7,760 nucleotides of DNA. Source: Acetofilamentum sp. Its GTDB lineage: Bacteria; Bacteroidota; Bacteroidia; Bacteroidales; DTU049. The stretch is from assembly GCA_020720525.1 (NCBI GenBank), contig DYON01000127.1, positions 1 to 7,760 on the forward strand, given 5' to 3'. Position numbers and translations under genes: made by a program. Position 1 is the first letter of the stretch; every line of letters starts with the position of its first letter. Under the pieces are notes generated by a model. The model saw only the letters and a program-made list of their open reading frames with translations, made no database searches and had not been told where the DNA came from. Of this stretch, positions 1 through 6,942 are shown piece by piece.

Positions 1-448
1 ATTTTTCGTTTTCGGAAACAAAAAGCGTGTCGCCTTCGTGCTGAACACCTTCTTCGATATACATCTGCAAAAACTCAACAATAAATTTCTTATTGTCGGT
101 GGCAAAAAAAGCATCGGAAGCAGTATCGGTATAAACAGGAAATCCGAACAATTTGAGTTTACATAGAAAAGAATCGTTAAACAAACTGTCGAGTTGTTGA
201 GTGCCACTGTTTTTAAGCGAATAAGTTCGATATGGGAAATAGCGCCGAGCATACGACTCGTTGGGAGTTGCTCCTGTGGGTTTGTTGAAAAAAAGCTGCC
301 AATTGCTGTTGAGCATCACATAAAGCGATGGCAAACGACCTCGATTGATAAATTCGTGCGCCAATTTTTTTTCGGACCGACACGAAAGCAAAAACAATGC
401 TGCCAAAAGCAACAATGGGAGAAATGTTTTTTTAATCTCTGCCCGCAT
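1..448 (-). CDS. Putative lipoprotein of unknown function, partial (3' end outside window)
   Basis: Reading the minus strand from an ATG at 448-446 gives 149 open codons with no stop up to the window edge, so the C-terminus is missing. Residues 1-23 form a lipoprotein signal peptide: a short basic start (MRAEIKK), a hydrophobic run (LPLLLLAALFLL) and a lipobox-like LLSC, with the acceptor Cys at residue 23. The mature part would be membrane-anchored outside the cytoplasm. It is mixed polar and aromatic, contains SLKNSGTQQLDSLF and a patch SDAFFATDNKKFIVEFLQMY, and has no further membrane segment. I do not recognise the family. The start codon lies inside the 3' end of the flavodiiron gene, with a 17-base overlap in a different frame. 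That is typical of translational coupling and makes this the fourth gene of the operon. The signal peptide directly after the ATG supports this start. The gene is real with good confidence; its function is unknown. Confidence 0.8.
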   Translation of the reverse strand, partial: MRAEIKKTFLPLLLLAALFLLSCRSEKKLAHEFINRGRLPSLYVMLNSNWQLFFNKPTGATPNESYARRYFPYRTYSLKNSGTQQLDSLFNDSFLCKLKLFGFPVYTDTASDAFFATDNKKFIVEFLQMYIEEGVQHEGDTLFVSENEK

Positions 449-1649
449 TGCGTTCGAGAACTTTTTCGGCAATTAGTTTACCGTATTTGTTTGCCATAGC
501 AAGCTCGTCGGGGCCAGGTGTAAATTTTACAAAAACTCCATCGGCACAGAAGTCGAGTTTCAAATTTTCGAGAGCCGATTTTATCATCACCGAGCTTTCG
601 CCGCTCCAGCCATACGAACCAAATGCTCCGGCAATTTTGCCTTTGTCGCGCAAGGGACTCACGGCTGCAAACAATTTATAAACAGGCAACAAGATATTTT
701 GGTTAATGGTTGGGCTTCCAACCACAATACCAGCCGAAGCAGTAATAAGAGCATCCATTTCGCCAAGCGACGAATGCTCGATATCGACAAGTTGCGCTTT
801 CACTCGTCCGTCGAATTCAATTCCTTTGGCAATGGACTGAGCTACAGCACAAGTTTTTTGATACGCCGAAACGTAGGCCACCAAAACAGTATCGGACGCA
901 GGTTGATTGATATATTCGGATGCTTTGCTTTTGGTACGCGCCACATATCGTTTCCAATCGTTGAGCAACAGCGGACCATGTCCAGTCAAAATTGCTTTAA
1001 TTGGCAATAACTCAATCTTTTCGATGGCTTTGAGCATGAATTTGCTGAATGGTTTCAAAATCACATCGAAATAATAATCGAAAGCATCGTCGAAGTTGCC
1101 CACTTCGGTATCAATCATTTTTTCGTTGCAGAAATGTGCTCCGAAGCTGTCGCAGGTAAACAAAAGTTGCTCTTCCTCGAACCAAGTGTACATGCTGTCG
1201 GGCCAATGCAAGTTGGGTGCGCTTATAAAACGCAAGGTAGCATTGCCGAGATCGAGTGTTTCGCCGTCTTTCACAACGCGATGCTTGAAATCGCAATTCA
1301 TCAAATCGCGCAGGTAGCGAATAGCATTTCCGCTTCCAACAACAGTAGCATTGGGAGCTTCGGCAAGCAAATGAATGAGCGAACCACTGTGGTCGGGTTC
1401 GGTATGATTAAGAATGATGTATTCAATTTCGCTCAGAGGCGTAAGTTTGCTGAGTTTTTCGCGATACACAGTCCAGAATTTCTCTTTCACGGTTTCAACA
1501 AGAGCTTTTTTCTCGGCATTGATAAAATAGGAATTGTAGGTAGTTCCATATTGGGTTTCCATCACAACATCGAAGGAAACGATATCGAAATCGAGCACAC
1601 CAATCCAACTCACTTTTTCAGAAACAGGAATAATTTTTTCGTCTTTCAT
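432..1649 (-). CDS. fprA: FprA-type (class A) flavodiiron protein
   Basis: This is a cytoplasmic flavodiiron protein of 405 residues, a normal length for the two-domain class A form. Such enzymes reduce O2 to water and/or NO to N2O with electrons usually delivered by rubredoxin, protecting anaerobes. The N-terminal metallo-beta-lactamase-like domain (about 1-250) carries the full diiron ligand set: H82, E84, D86 and H87 in NHTEPDH, H148 in NLHWPDS, D167 in TCDSFG and H224 in TGHGP. The flavodoxin-like domain (about 254-400) has the FMN-loop sequences GSPTINQN (residues 311-318) and SYGWSGE. There is no fused rubredoxin or flavin reductase domain, so a separate donor is needed. I chose the ATG at 1649; a TTG two codons upstream (1655) is also open. 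The gene begins 8 bases after the topoisomerase stop, and its own 3' end overlaps the lipoprotein start. The family is certain; preference for O2 or NO cannot be read from sequence. The symbol fprA is by family resemblance. Confidence 0.95.
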   Translation of the reverse strand: MKDEKIIPVSEKVSWIGVLDFDIVSFDVVMETQYGTTYNSYFINAEKKALVETVKEKFWTVYREKLSKLTPLSEIEYIILNHTEPDHSGSLIHLLAEAPNATVVGSGNAIRYLRDLMNCDFKHRVVKDGETLDLGNATLRFISAPNLHWPDSMYTWFEEEQLLFTCDSFGAHFCNEKMIDTEVGNFDDAFDYYFDVILKPFSKFMLKAIEKIELLPIKAILTGHGPLLLNDWKRYVARTKSKASEYINQPASDTVLVAYVSAYQKTCAVAQSIAKGIEFDGRVKAQLVDIEHSSLGEMDALITASAGIVVGSPTINQNILLPVYKLFAAVSPLRDKGKIAGAFGSYGWSGESSVMIKSALENLKLDFCADGVFVKFTPGPDELAMANKYGKLIAEKVLERNAGRD

Positions 1650-1657
1650 CTTCAACT

Positions 1658-4279
1658 TTAAAGAGTTAATGTTATTTGTCCGTCGTAGCCTTCGGCGCCA
1701 TCGGGAATATCGGTATTGCTTCCCGGAGGCAATTCGGGGAGACCGAGCATGGTTCTTATTATTTCGTCGGTTGCGGGCAAAGGCTCACCAACCAAGTATT
1801 TTTTCAAAGGAAGCGTTGTGAGGCGTTTTCCTTTTGCCTTGCAGCCTTTCAGTCCAATAAATTCGGACAAATTGATTGTTTCTGGGTCTTTGGGCTTCTT
1901 CATCTTTTTGGTGTCGAAGGTGAGCAATATTTGTGGCAAATAGTCAACCGAAATCCACTCTACCTTATCGCCTTCGTCAATAAATTCAACAATTCGCTCG
2001 CCAGGTCCTTGTTCCACCTGAAAACGTTTCACATACCATTCTTTTTCGGCATTGACATACACAACAGTGAATACACGTAAAGGATTGAATTTTTCAATAA
2101 AAACCACATCCTCGTCGAAGTGAAGTTGCAAATCGGGTTTTACAATGCGGTAGTAGCCCGATTTCATTGCACAAAGAATGGTATCGCCGTTGAGAAATTC
2201 GCCCAAAAAGCGTCCTTTATCTTCGGTAACAATACGCAATACTTCCGAATCGTACCAGTATTTGATTCCACCGAGTGTCGATTTGCCTTCGTCTTTGAGC
2301 TTGATTTTACGAATCATGAAGCGAGTAAGCTGATTACCTATCGATTGACGACCTTTAATGCCAAGCTCGCTGAAATCGAAATCGAAAACCAGTTTTTTCA
2401 GTTTGGGACGTGGAACCAAAACCACCGAGACCACTTCGGCTTCACCGTTGGGGTTGGCAGTGAAATAGAGCACTTTGCTGTTCGGATTTCCTTGCGTCAC
2501 ATAGTAGGTCTTGTCGCGCGTGATTCCCTTTACAATAAAGCGTTTCACATACGACACTCCTGTGTTTCCATCGCGGTAAATGGCGTTGTAAACGGAGCGA
2601 TCGTCGTTCTTTTTGAAAACGTCGATGTGAATGATATTCTGTCCCAGAAAAACCTTGTCGGCAACCTTGGTAACAATATAGGAGCCATCTTGCGTGAAAG
2701 CAATTATATCGTCGAGTTCGGAACACTCGGTTACATATTCATCTTTCTTTAAACCAAATCCGGCAAAGCCTTCTTCGCGGTTGACGTACAATTTTTGATT
2801 GGCAATTGCCACAGCTGCGGCTTCGATATTGTCGAAAACCCGAATTTCAGTTTTGCGTTCGCGGCCTTTTGCATATTTCTTTTTAATATCGCGATACCAC
2901 GCAATGGCATAATCGATGAGGTTTTCGAGACGATTTTCGACTTTCGCAAGCAGATCTTCGAGTCCTTTGATGTATTCGTCGGCTTTGAATGCGTCGAATT
3001 TCGAAATACGCTTGATTCTGATTTCGGTAAGACGTACCAAATCGTCGGTTGTGATTTCGCGGTAGAAAAGATTTTTGTAAGGTTCTAAACCTTTGTCGAT
3101 GGCTTCGAGAACAGCTTCCCAAGTGGTGCATTCTTCGATGTCGCGGTAGATGCGATTTTCGATAAATATTTTCTCGAGCGACGAAAACAAATGCTGTTCG
3201 AGCAATTCGCTTCGTTCAATTTCGAGTTCGAGTTTTAATAAGTCTGTCGTATTTTTTACCGAATAGCGAAGAATCTCTTCCACATTGATAAAACGAGGCA
3301 TTTCGTTGTCGATCACACAGCAGATGGGCGATACCGACACTTCACAATCGGTAAAAGCATACAAAGCATCGATGGTTTGGTCGGCCGAAACACCAGGAGC
3401 GAGATGCACCACAATTTCTACATTCTGAGCAGTATTATCTTCGATTTTGCGAACCTTGATTTTACCTTTTTCGTTGGCATTTACAATAGAATCGATCAGA
3501 TTTCCAGTGGTTGTAGTGTATGGAATTTCTGTAATTACCAGCGATTTTTTATCGGGCGACGACATTCTGGCTCTAATTCGAACTTTTCCGCCACGTTCGC
3601 CACGGTTGTAGTTGCGCACATCCACCATTCCAGCAGTTGGGAAATCGGGATACAAGGTGAAAGACTCGTTGCGAAGCACTGCAATACAAGCATCGACGAG
3701 CTCCACGAAGTTGTGTGGCATTATTTTGGTCGAAAGTCCAACAGCAATTCCATCCGAACCTTGAGCAAGCAGCAAAGGAAATTTGACTGGAAGAAATTCG
3801 GGCTCTTTGTTTCGTCCGTCGTAGCTATGTCCCCATTTGGTGGTTTTGGGATTAAACACCACGTCGAGGGCAAATTTCGACAAACGGGCCTCGATATAAC
3901 GTGGAGCAGCAGCCGAATCGCCGGTGAGAATATTTCCCCAGTTTCCTTGCATATCGACGAGCAATTCCTTCTGACCAACCTGCACCAAAGCATCGCCAAT
4001 AGAAGCATCGCCATGTGGGTGATACTTCATTGTGTTTCCGATAATATTGGCAACTTTGTTGTAGCGGCCATCTTCGAGTTCGCGCATGGAATGCAGCAAC
4101 CTACGCTGTACGGGCTTTAGTCCGTCGGCCATATTGGGCACAGCTCGGTCGAGGATTACGTACGAAGCATAATCGAGAAACCAGTTTTTGTACATCCCAT
4201 TCAGTCCAACAATCTTCGATTTGTCGTCGGGTTGCATGTCGGCATCTTGGGTCATATTTACATCATCATCAGGGATCAT
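1658..4279 (-). CDS. parC: DNA topoisomerase IV (gyrase-type) subunit A, ParC-like
   Basis: This is the DNA breakage-reunion subunit of a type IIA topoisomerase (873 residues). It would act with a ParE/GyrB ATPase subunit to decatenate or relax DNA. The N-terminal catalytic domain starts at GMYKNWFLDYASYVILDRAV and runs to about residue 475. It contains KPVQRR, the quinolone-pocket helix YHPHGDASIGDAL (residues 86-98), and the active-site tyrosine Y128 in AAPRYIEARLSK. A beta-pinwheel C-terminal domain follows (about 478-825), with an acidic tail. The gyrase-specific GyrA box (QRRGGKG type) is absent; at that place is IKGRQSIGN (641-649), the Bacteroidota ParC-type form. This favours topoisomerase IV over gyrase. 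I chose the ATG at 4279, 11 bases after the upstream stop; a TTG at 4300 would overlap that gene by 10 bases. No parE lies in the window. The family is certain; the ParC assignment rests on the missing GyrA box. Confidence 0.93.
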   Translation of the reverse strand: MIPDDDVNMTQDADMQPDDKSKIVGLNGMYKNWFLDYASYVILDRAVPNMADGLKPVQRRLLHSMRELEDGRYNKVANIIGNTMKYHPHGDASIGDALVQVGQKELLVDMQGNWGNILTGDSAAAPRYIEARLSKFALDVVFNPKTTKWGHSYDGRNKEPEFLPVKFPLLLAQGSDGIAVGLSTKIMPHNFVELVDACIAVLRNESFTLYPDFPTAGMVDVRNYNRGERGGKVRIRARMSSPDKKSLVITEIPYTTTTGNLIDSIVNANEKGKIKVRKIEDNTAQNVEIVVHLAPGVSADQTIDALYAFTDCEVSVSPICCVIDNEMPRFINVEEILRYSVKNTTDLLKLELEIERSELLEQHLFSSLEKIFIENRIYRDIEECTTWEAVLEAIDKGLEPYKNLFYREITTDDLVRLTEIRIKRISKFDAFKADEYIKGLEDLLAKVENRLENLIDYAIAWYRDIKKKYAKGRERKTEIRVFDNIEAAAVAIANQKLYVNREEGFAGFGLKKDEYVTECSELDDIIAFTQDGSYIVTKVADKVFLGQNIIHIDVFKKNDDRSVYNAIYRDGNTGVSYVKRFIVKGITRDKTYYVTQGNPNSKVLYFTANPNGEAEVVSVVLVPRPKLKKLVFDFDFSELGIKGRQSIGNQLTRFMIRKIKLKDEGKSTLGGIKYWYDSEVLRIVTEDKGRFLGEFLNGDTILCAMKSGYYRIVKPDLQLHFDEDVVFIEKFNPLRVFTVVYVNAEKEWYVKRFQVEQGPGERIVEFIDEGDKVEWISVDYLPQILLTFDTKKMKKPKDPETINLSEFIGLKGCKAKGKRLTTLPLKKYLVGEPLPATDEIIRTMLGLPELPPGSNTDIPDGAEGYDGQITLTL

Positions 4280-4290
4280 TCGTTGTTTTC

Positions 4291-6315
4291 TTAAATCCAA
4301 ATTCTCAACAAAATTAATTCAGCGGCGAGAAATAGCAATGCAAAAATGATAAAAATCTTCCACAATTTTGCTCCTCCATCCATATCGGCCAATGCCAAAG
4401 CGGTATTGCTATCGGTTGAATTGACTGAAAAATTCTTTCGGTTTGTTGCAGTTTTATTTAAATCGTCAATGGTAAAACAATCGGGGAAGCTTTCGCTACG
4501 CGGATAGTTGAGACCAAACGACATCAATGTTGTGTTGTTGCTCATCACTCGGTAAGCTCCAGGAACATTCACCTGTCCGTTGAGGAAAATACGTGGCGGA
4601 TTGCCGCTGTTGTAGCCAGGTATCAGTTCGGTAGTTCCGTCGAAACTCTTCAATACAGGTGGTTTTTCGCTTTTCGCATTCGAACCGGTAAGTTCGATGC
4701 CATATTCGTAGTCCATCGAATAGGCAACAGCTGGCATCATGCGTCCCGAAAAGGCCATTTGCACAATGGTTGGGACTATGAGCGCATTCGAAGCAAACGA
4801 CGACCATGTAGGCTGCAATGGAACTGCAAGCAGGTAAATATGTCCGCTGCCTTTTGCATAATCGGTGAGGAAACTGTTGCCGTTGAGCAATCCCATGATG
4901 CTTCGTCCCGAGGCTTTCGAGAAACGATACGACGAAAACACTGTCGGAAACTGAATGTTGGCTGGTGGTGTTTCAAACACGCCCCGAAAAAGCAAATGCG
5001 ATGCGTCGATGTTGCTTACGCGCGTGTTGGCTGTATCGGTTCCCGAAAACATCGGAAGGCCCAAAGCCTGAAAACCACTGCTAAAATTTGCATTGTTGAT
5101 ATCGGCAGGTGGAATAAGCAATACAACTGTTCCAGCGTCGGCGGCACGATTGAGTTCGCTTGCTAAACCCGACGAAATTTGCGAAAGCTCGTCGAGAATA
5201 ATCAGTCCAGAGCTGCCAATGCGGTCCATATCGACACTACCTTCGGGCGACGACACAAAATTGAACAAGCTGTCGTTTCCAAAAAGTTTTGGGATAGTAG
5301 CTGTGGCATTGCTACCCGAAATATGATACACCGAAACCGACGAAGCAATATCGAAAGCAAAAAACATTCGATCGTCAAAGCTTACAGGGCTGTCGTCAAT
5401 TTCGACATATCCTTCGTGGCTGCCATTGCTATTGACGGTGAACGAAAATGCAACATTGTCGCTACCACCAGCTGTAAGCTGCACATCGGCAAGACCTTTT
5501 TGTTTACCATCGACATACAAACGAACGGGAATTTTTTCCATCAGTAAATTGCTGTGGTTGCGAATTCGAGCATTAATGGTGATGATATTGTTTTCGAGTT
5601 GCAGCGGACCGCTGAACCAAACGCTGTCAACTGCAATATTGGCAGGAGTTTCGGCTGCCAAAGGCAAAAGTATTATTCGCTTGGCATTTTCTTTAATGGC
5701 AGAAACATCGGCAGTTACTTTTTGAAAATCGCTCAACAAATAGAAGAAATGATTGCCATTAGATGCTTCGCGGTCGGCCAAATCGCTCATGCGCGACACA
5801 ACCTGACTCATTTTGCGACTGAAAGGGCTTGTTTCGACCCCATTGAGCATGTCGAAAAATTCGTCGCGAGCAACAAAACGGTCGTTGATGCCAAGAAAAT
5901 CGTTGGTAATGAGTCGGAACAAGGTTGCAGGTGGAAATGCAGCAGCTATTTCGCGAGCTTTAACTCGTGCTTTTTCGAGCAAATCGGTTTTGCCATCGCT
6001 GGTTTCCATGCTGAGGCTGTTGTCGATGTAAACACTCACAAAAAGGCGATCGCCTGTGGTGCTGATGGCATTCTCGGATGGGAAATAGGGTTTTGCAAAA
6101 GCAAACACCAAAGCGGCAATGAAAAGCATTCGCAGAATCATAATTACAATTTGCCGCAGGCGGTTTTGGCGGCGGTTTTTCTCGAGCAACTGAACGAGGA
6201 GATAATTGTCTGAAAACTGCACACGCTTGTAGCGCCTAAAATCGAACAAGTGCACGATTACAGGGACAGAGAGAGCTGCCAAAGCCCATAATATGGTAGG
6301 TGAGCCAAAAAGCAT
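4291..6315 (-). CDS. BatA-N / vWA domain membrane protein
   Basis: This 674-residue membrane protein begins with the BatA (aerotolerance regulator N-terminal) signature: a first membrane helix at about 5-22 (TILWALAALSVPVIVHLF), the basic FDFRRYKRVQFSD linker, a LLEKNRRQNRLRQ stretch, and a second helix at about 57-75. A von Willebrand A domain follows. Its metal-site motif DNSLS (D98, S100, S102) is intact, with a later FYLLSDFQ strand. The middle (about 225-320) looks like a beta-sandwich (CARDB-like). Residues 325-520 resemble the glutamine-amidotransferase-like fold of this family, with no catalytic residues I can identify. A last helix (about 651-671) anchors the C-terminus. Proteins of this architecture are common in Bacteroidota; their role is poorly defined, and the Bat aerotolerance link is by domain name only. 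The frame is open upstream to 6483, but the ATG at 6315 begins the conserved BatA N-terminus and lies 9 bases after a candidate -7 box, so it is preferred. First gene of the operon. Confidence 0.9.
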   Translation of the reverse strand: MLFGSPTILWALAALSVPVIVHLFDFRRYKRVQFSDNYLLVQLLEKNRRQNRLRQIVIMILRMLFIAALVFAFAKPYFPSENAISTTGDRLFVSVYIDNSLSMETSDGKTDLLEKARVKAREIAAAFPPATLFRLITNDFLGINDRFVARDEFFDMLNGVETSPFSRKMSQVVSRMSDLADREASNGNHFFYLLSDFQKVTADVSAIKENAKRIILLPLAAETPANIAVDSVWFSGPLQLENNIITINARIRNHSNLLMEKIPVRLYVDGKQKGLADVQLTAGGSDNVAFSFTVNSNGSHEGYVEIDDSPVSFDDRMFFAFDIASSVSVYHISGSNATATIPKLFGNDSLFNFVSSPEGSVDMDRIGSSGLIILDELSQISSGLASELNRAADAGTVVLLIPPADINNANFSSGFQALGLPMFSGTDTANTRVSNIDASHLLFRGVFETPPANIQFPTVFSSYRFSKASGRSIMGLLNGNSFLTDYAKGSGHIYLLAVPLQPTWSSFASNALIVPTIVQMAFSGRMMPAVAYSMDYEYGIELTGSNAKSEKPPVLKSFDGTTELIPGYNSGNPPRIFLNGQVNVPGAYRVMSNNTTLMSFGLNYPRSESFPDCFTIDDLNKTATNRKNFSVNSTDSNTALALADMDGGAKLWKIFIIFALLFLAAELILLRIWI

Positions 6316-6324
6316 AATGGTTTG

Positions 6325-6332
6325 CAAAGGTA
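6325..6332 (-). promoter_or_regulatory. Candidate Bacteroidota -7 promoter box for the minus-strand operon
   Basis: The minus strand reads TACCTTTG, then nine bases, then the ATG of the BatA-like gene. This matches the Bacteroidota housekeeping -7 consensus TAnnTTTG exactly and would give a very short 5' leader. I see no convincing TTTG -33 element 19-20 bases upstream, so the call rests on one box and its position. It supports 6315 over the upstream start of the open frame, which would lie before the promoter. Confidence 0.5.
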
Positions 6333-6403
6333 ATGCAATTCGGGGAAAAATATTGTAAAAATGGGGAGAATTGGTGTTGGGTTGGTTAAATGAGGAATCA
6401 ATT

Positions 6404-6436
6404 TTACTTTTCTTTTGGCCGTCAAAAGAAAAGTAA
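6404..6436. repeat. Perfect 14-bp inverted repeat with 5-base loop
   Basis: TTACTTTTCTTTTG (6404-6417) and its exact reverse complement CAAAAGAAAAGTAA (6423-6436) flank GCCGT. Neither strand has a T-tract directly after the hairpin, so it is not a standard intrinsic terminator. It lies upstream of the operon promoter. From memory, very similar palindromes recur between genes in Bacteroidota genomes and generate spurious peptides with VTFLL or CYFSFDGQKKS-like strings, so a dispersed REP-like element is likely. I cannot verify copy number from this window. Confidence 0.75.
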
Positions 6437-6457
6437 CAAAAGAAAACTCGTCGCTCG

Positions 6458-6613
6458 TTGAATTTTTCGGAGAAAATGGGCAATTACAATCAGAAGCAGG
6501 AAAAAACTCACCGAAGGACAAATTTTGTTACAGAAATTCGGCTCGAACAGTTTTCCTGCTTATGCCTTCGGCGTATTAATTGATGAGTCCATTTTCTTTG
6601 CCGAAAAATTCAA
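6458..6613. repeat. Imperfect fold-back element with 22/25-bp inverted ends
   Basis: The left end (6458-6479) reads TTGAATTTTTCGG then AGAAAATGG. The right end (6589-6613) is its reverse complement with three extra bases (CAA when read on the minus strand) between those two blocks. Inside, AAGCAGGAAAA (6494-6504) pairs exactly with TTTTCCTGCTT (6551-6561), and CCGAA (6511-6515) can pair with TTCGG (6537-6541). The nested pairing makes a long interrupted hairpin of about 156 bases. No transposase, target-site duplication or convincing ORF is visible. It may be a MITE-like or REP-like element or a structured transcript; these cannot be separated here. Confidence 0.6.
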
Positions 6614-6692
6614 ATGGCGACATCCTCCTCGTGGATGCTTTTAGAAAGATGGACGCTCCTGAAACTGAGAATAAATATTGGGGTTGTATAAG

Positions 6693-6770
6693 TGATGCTG
6701 ATGTGCTGATTTGAAAATGTGTTGATGTGGTGATGTGGTGATTTGAAAATGTGACAATTTGAATTTTTGA
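6693..6770. repeat. Degenerate tandem repeat with 8-bp period
   Basis: From 6699 the sequence divides into nine 8-base units: TGATGTGC, TGATTTGA, AAATGTGT, TGATGTGG, TGATGTGG, TGATTTGA, AAATGTGA, CAATTTGA, ATTTTTGA. The 14-mer GATTTGAAAATGTG occurs at 6708-6721 and 6740-6753, exactly 32 bases (four units) apart. A shorter unit, TGATGC, precedes at 6693. No gene covers this stretch. It looks like a low-complexity intergenic satellite; I infer no function. Confidence 0.7.
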
Positions 6771-6829
6771 TAATGCATTAATTCAATACGCACCGTGTTT
6801 TAGATAATCCAATATTTATCAGAACACTC

Positions 6830-6873
6830 ACTGCCCGTAGGAATAATTTTTTCTTCGGGCAGTTTGGTTTTTT
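6830..6873 (+). terminator. Terminator-like hairpin with T-rich tail
   Basis: ACTGCCCG (6830-6837) pairs perfectly with CGGGCAGT (6856-6863). Beyond one mismatch the stem can extend by AGGAA (6839-6843) with TTTCT (6850-6854), including one G-T pair, leaving a 6-base loop. A T-rich run TTGGTTTTTT follows on the plus strand, while the minus strand has no T-run after the stem. That polarity fits a plus-strand intrinsic terminator, yet no supported plus-strand gene lies to its left. It could instead be an attenuator in the leader of the gene starting at 6943, or a relic of lost sequence. Confidence 0.45.
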
Positions 6874-6919
6874 GTGTAATTTTTGATTAAAAAACAGTCG
6901 AAACAATTCACCCCCATAC

Positions 6920-6927
6920 TATATTTC
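6920..6927 (+). promoter_or_regulatory. Weak candidate -7 box for the 6943 gene
   Basis: TATATTTC matches TAnnTTTG at all fixed bases but the last and sits 15 bases before the ATG at 6943. No good -33 element is seen. A second near-match, TAATTTTTG at 6877-6885, has one extra base. Either would place the start of transcription downstream of the hairpin at 6830-6863. Confidence 0.25.
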
Positions 6928-6942
6928 AACAGTCCTTATTCC

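Noticed and set aside
194..499. Plus-strand frame of 101 codons at the left edge
   Set aside because: It is antisense to the lipoprotein start and the flavodiiron 3' end. The minus-strand lipoprotein has a proper signal peptide, whereas this frame has no protein-like features.
2120..2752. Long plus-strand frame (210 codons) antisense to the topoisomerase gene
   Set aside because: The opposite strand encodes a highly conserved topoisomerase throughout. The antisense frame arises from its codon pattern and has no recognisable motifs.
3377..4120. Plus-strand frame of 247 codons antisense to the topoisomerase catalytic domain
   Set aside because: It lies entirely over the catalytic core (active-site Tyr and quinolone helix) and its translation is low-complexity and unlike any protein I know; it is a shadow.
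5554..6213. Plus-strand frame of 219 codons antisense to the BatA-like gene
   Set aside because: It is a shadow of the vWA-encoding frame, whose metal-site motif and membrane helices are intact on the other strand.
6316..6521. Upstream extension of the BatA-like frame to 6483 and a separate 87-codon minus-strand frame (6258-6521)
   Set aside because: Both run through the 14-bp palindrome and repeat DNA, and the BatA-N domain begins cleanly at 6315 just after a -7 box. The sequence before it is repeat-derived and unlike a protein N-terminus.
6621..6637. Small hairpin CATCC / GGATG with 7-base loop
   Set aside because: Five pairs in a repeat-rich region are expected by chance, and no T-tract or other context supports a role.
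6404..6770. CRISPR array
   Set aside because: The repeats are inverted or of 8-bp period; there are no regularly spaced identical direct repeats with unique spacers and no cas genes.
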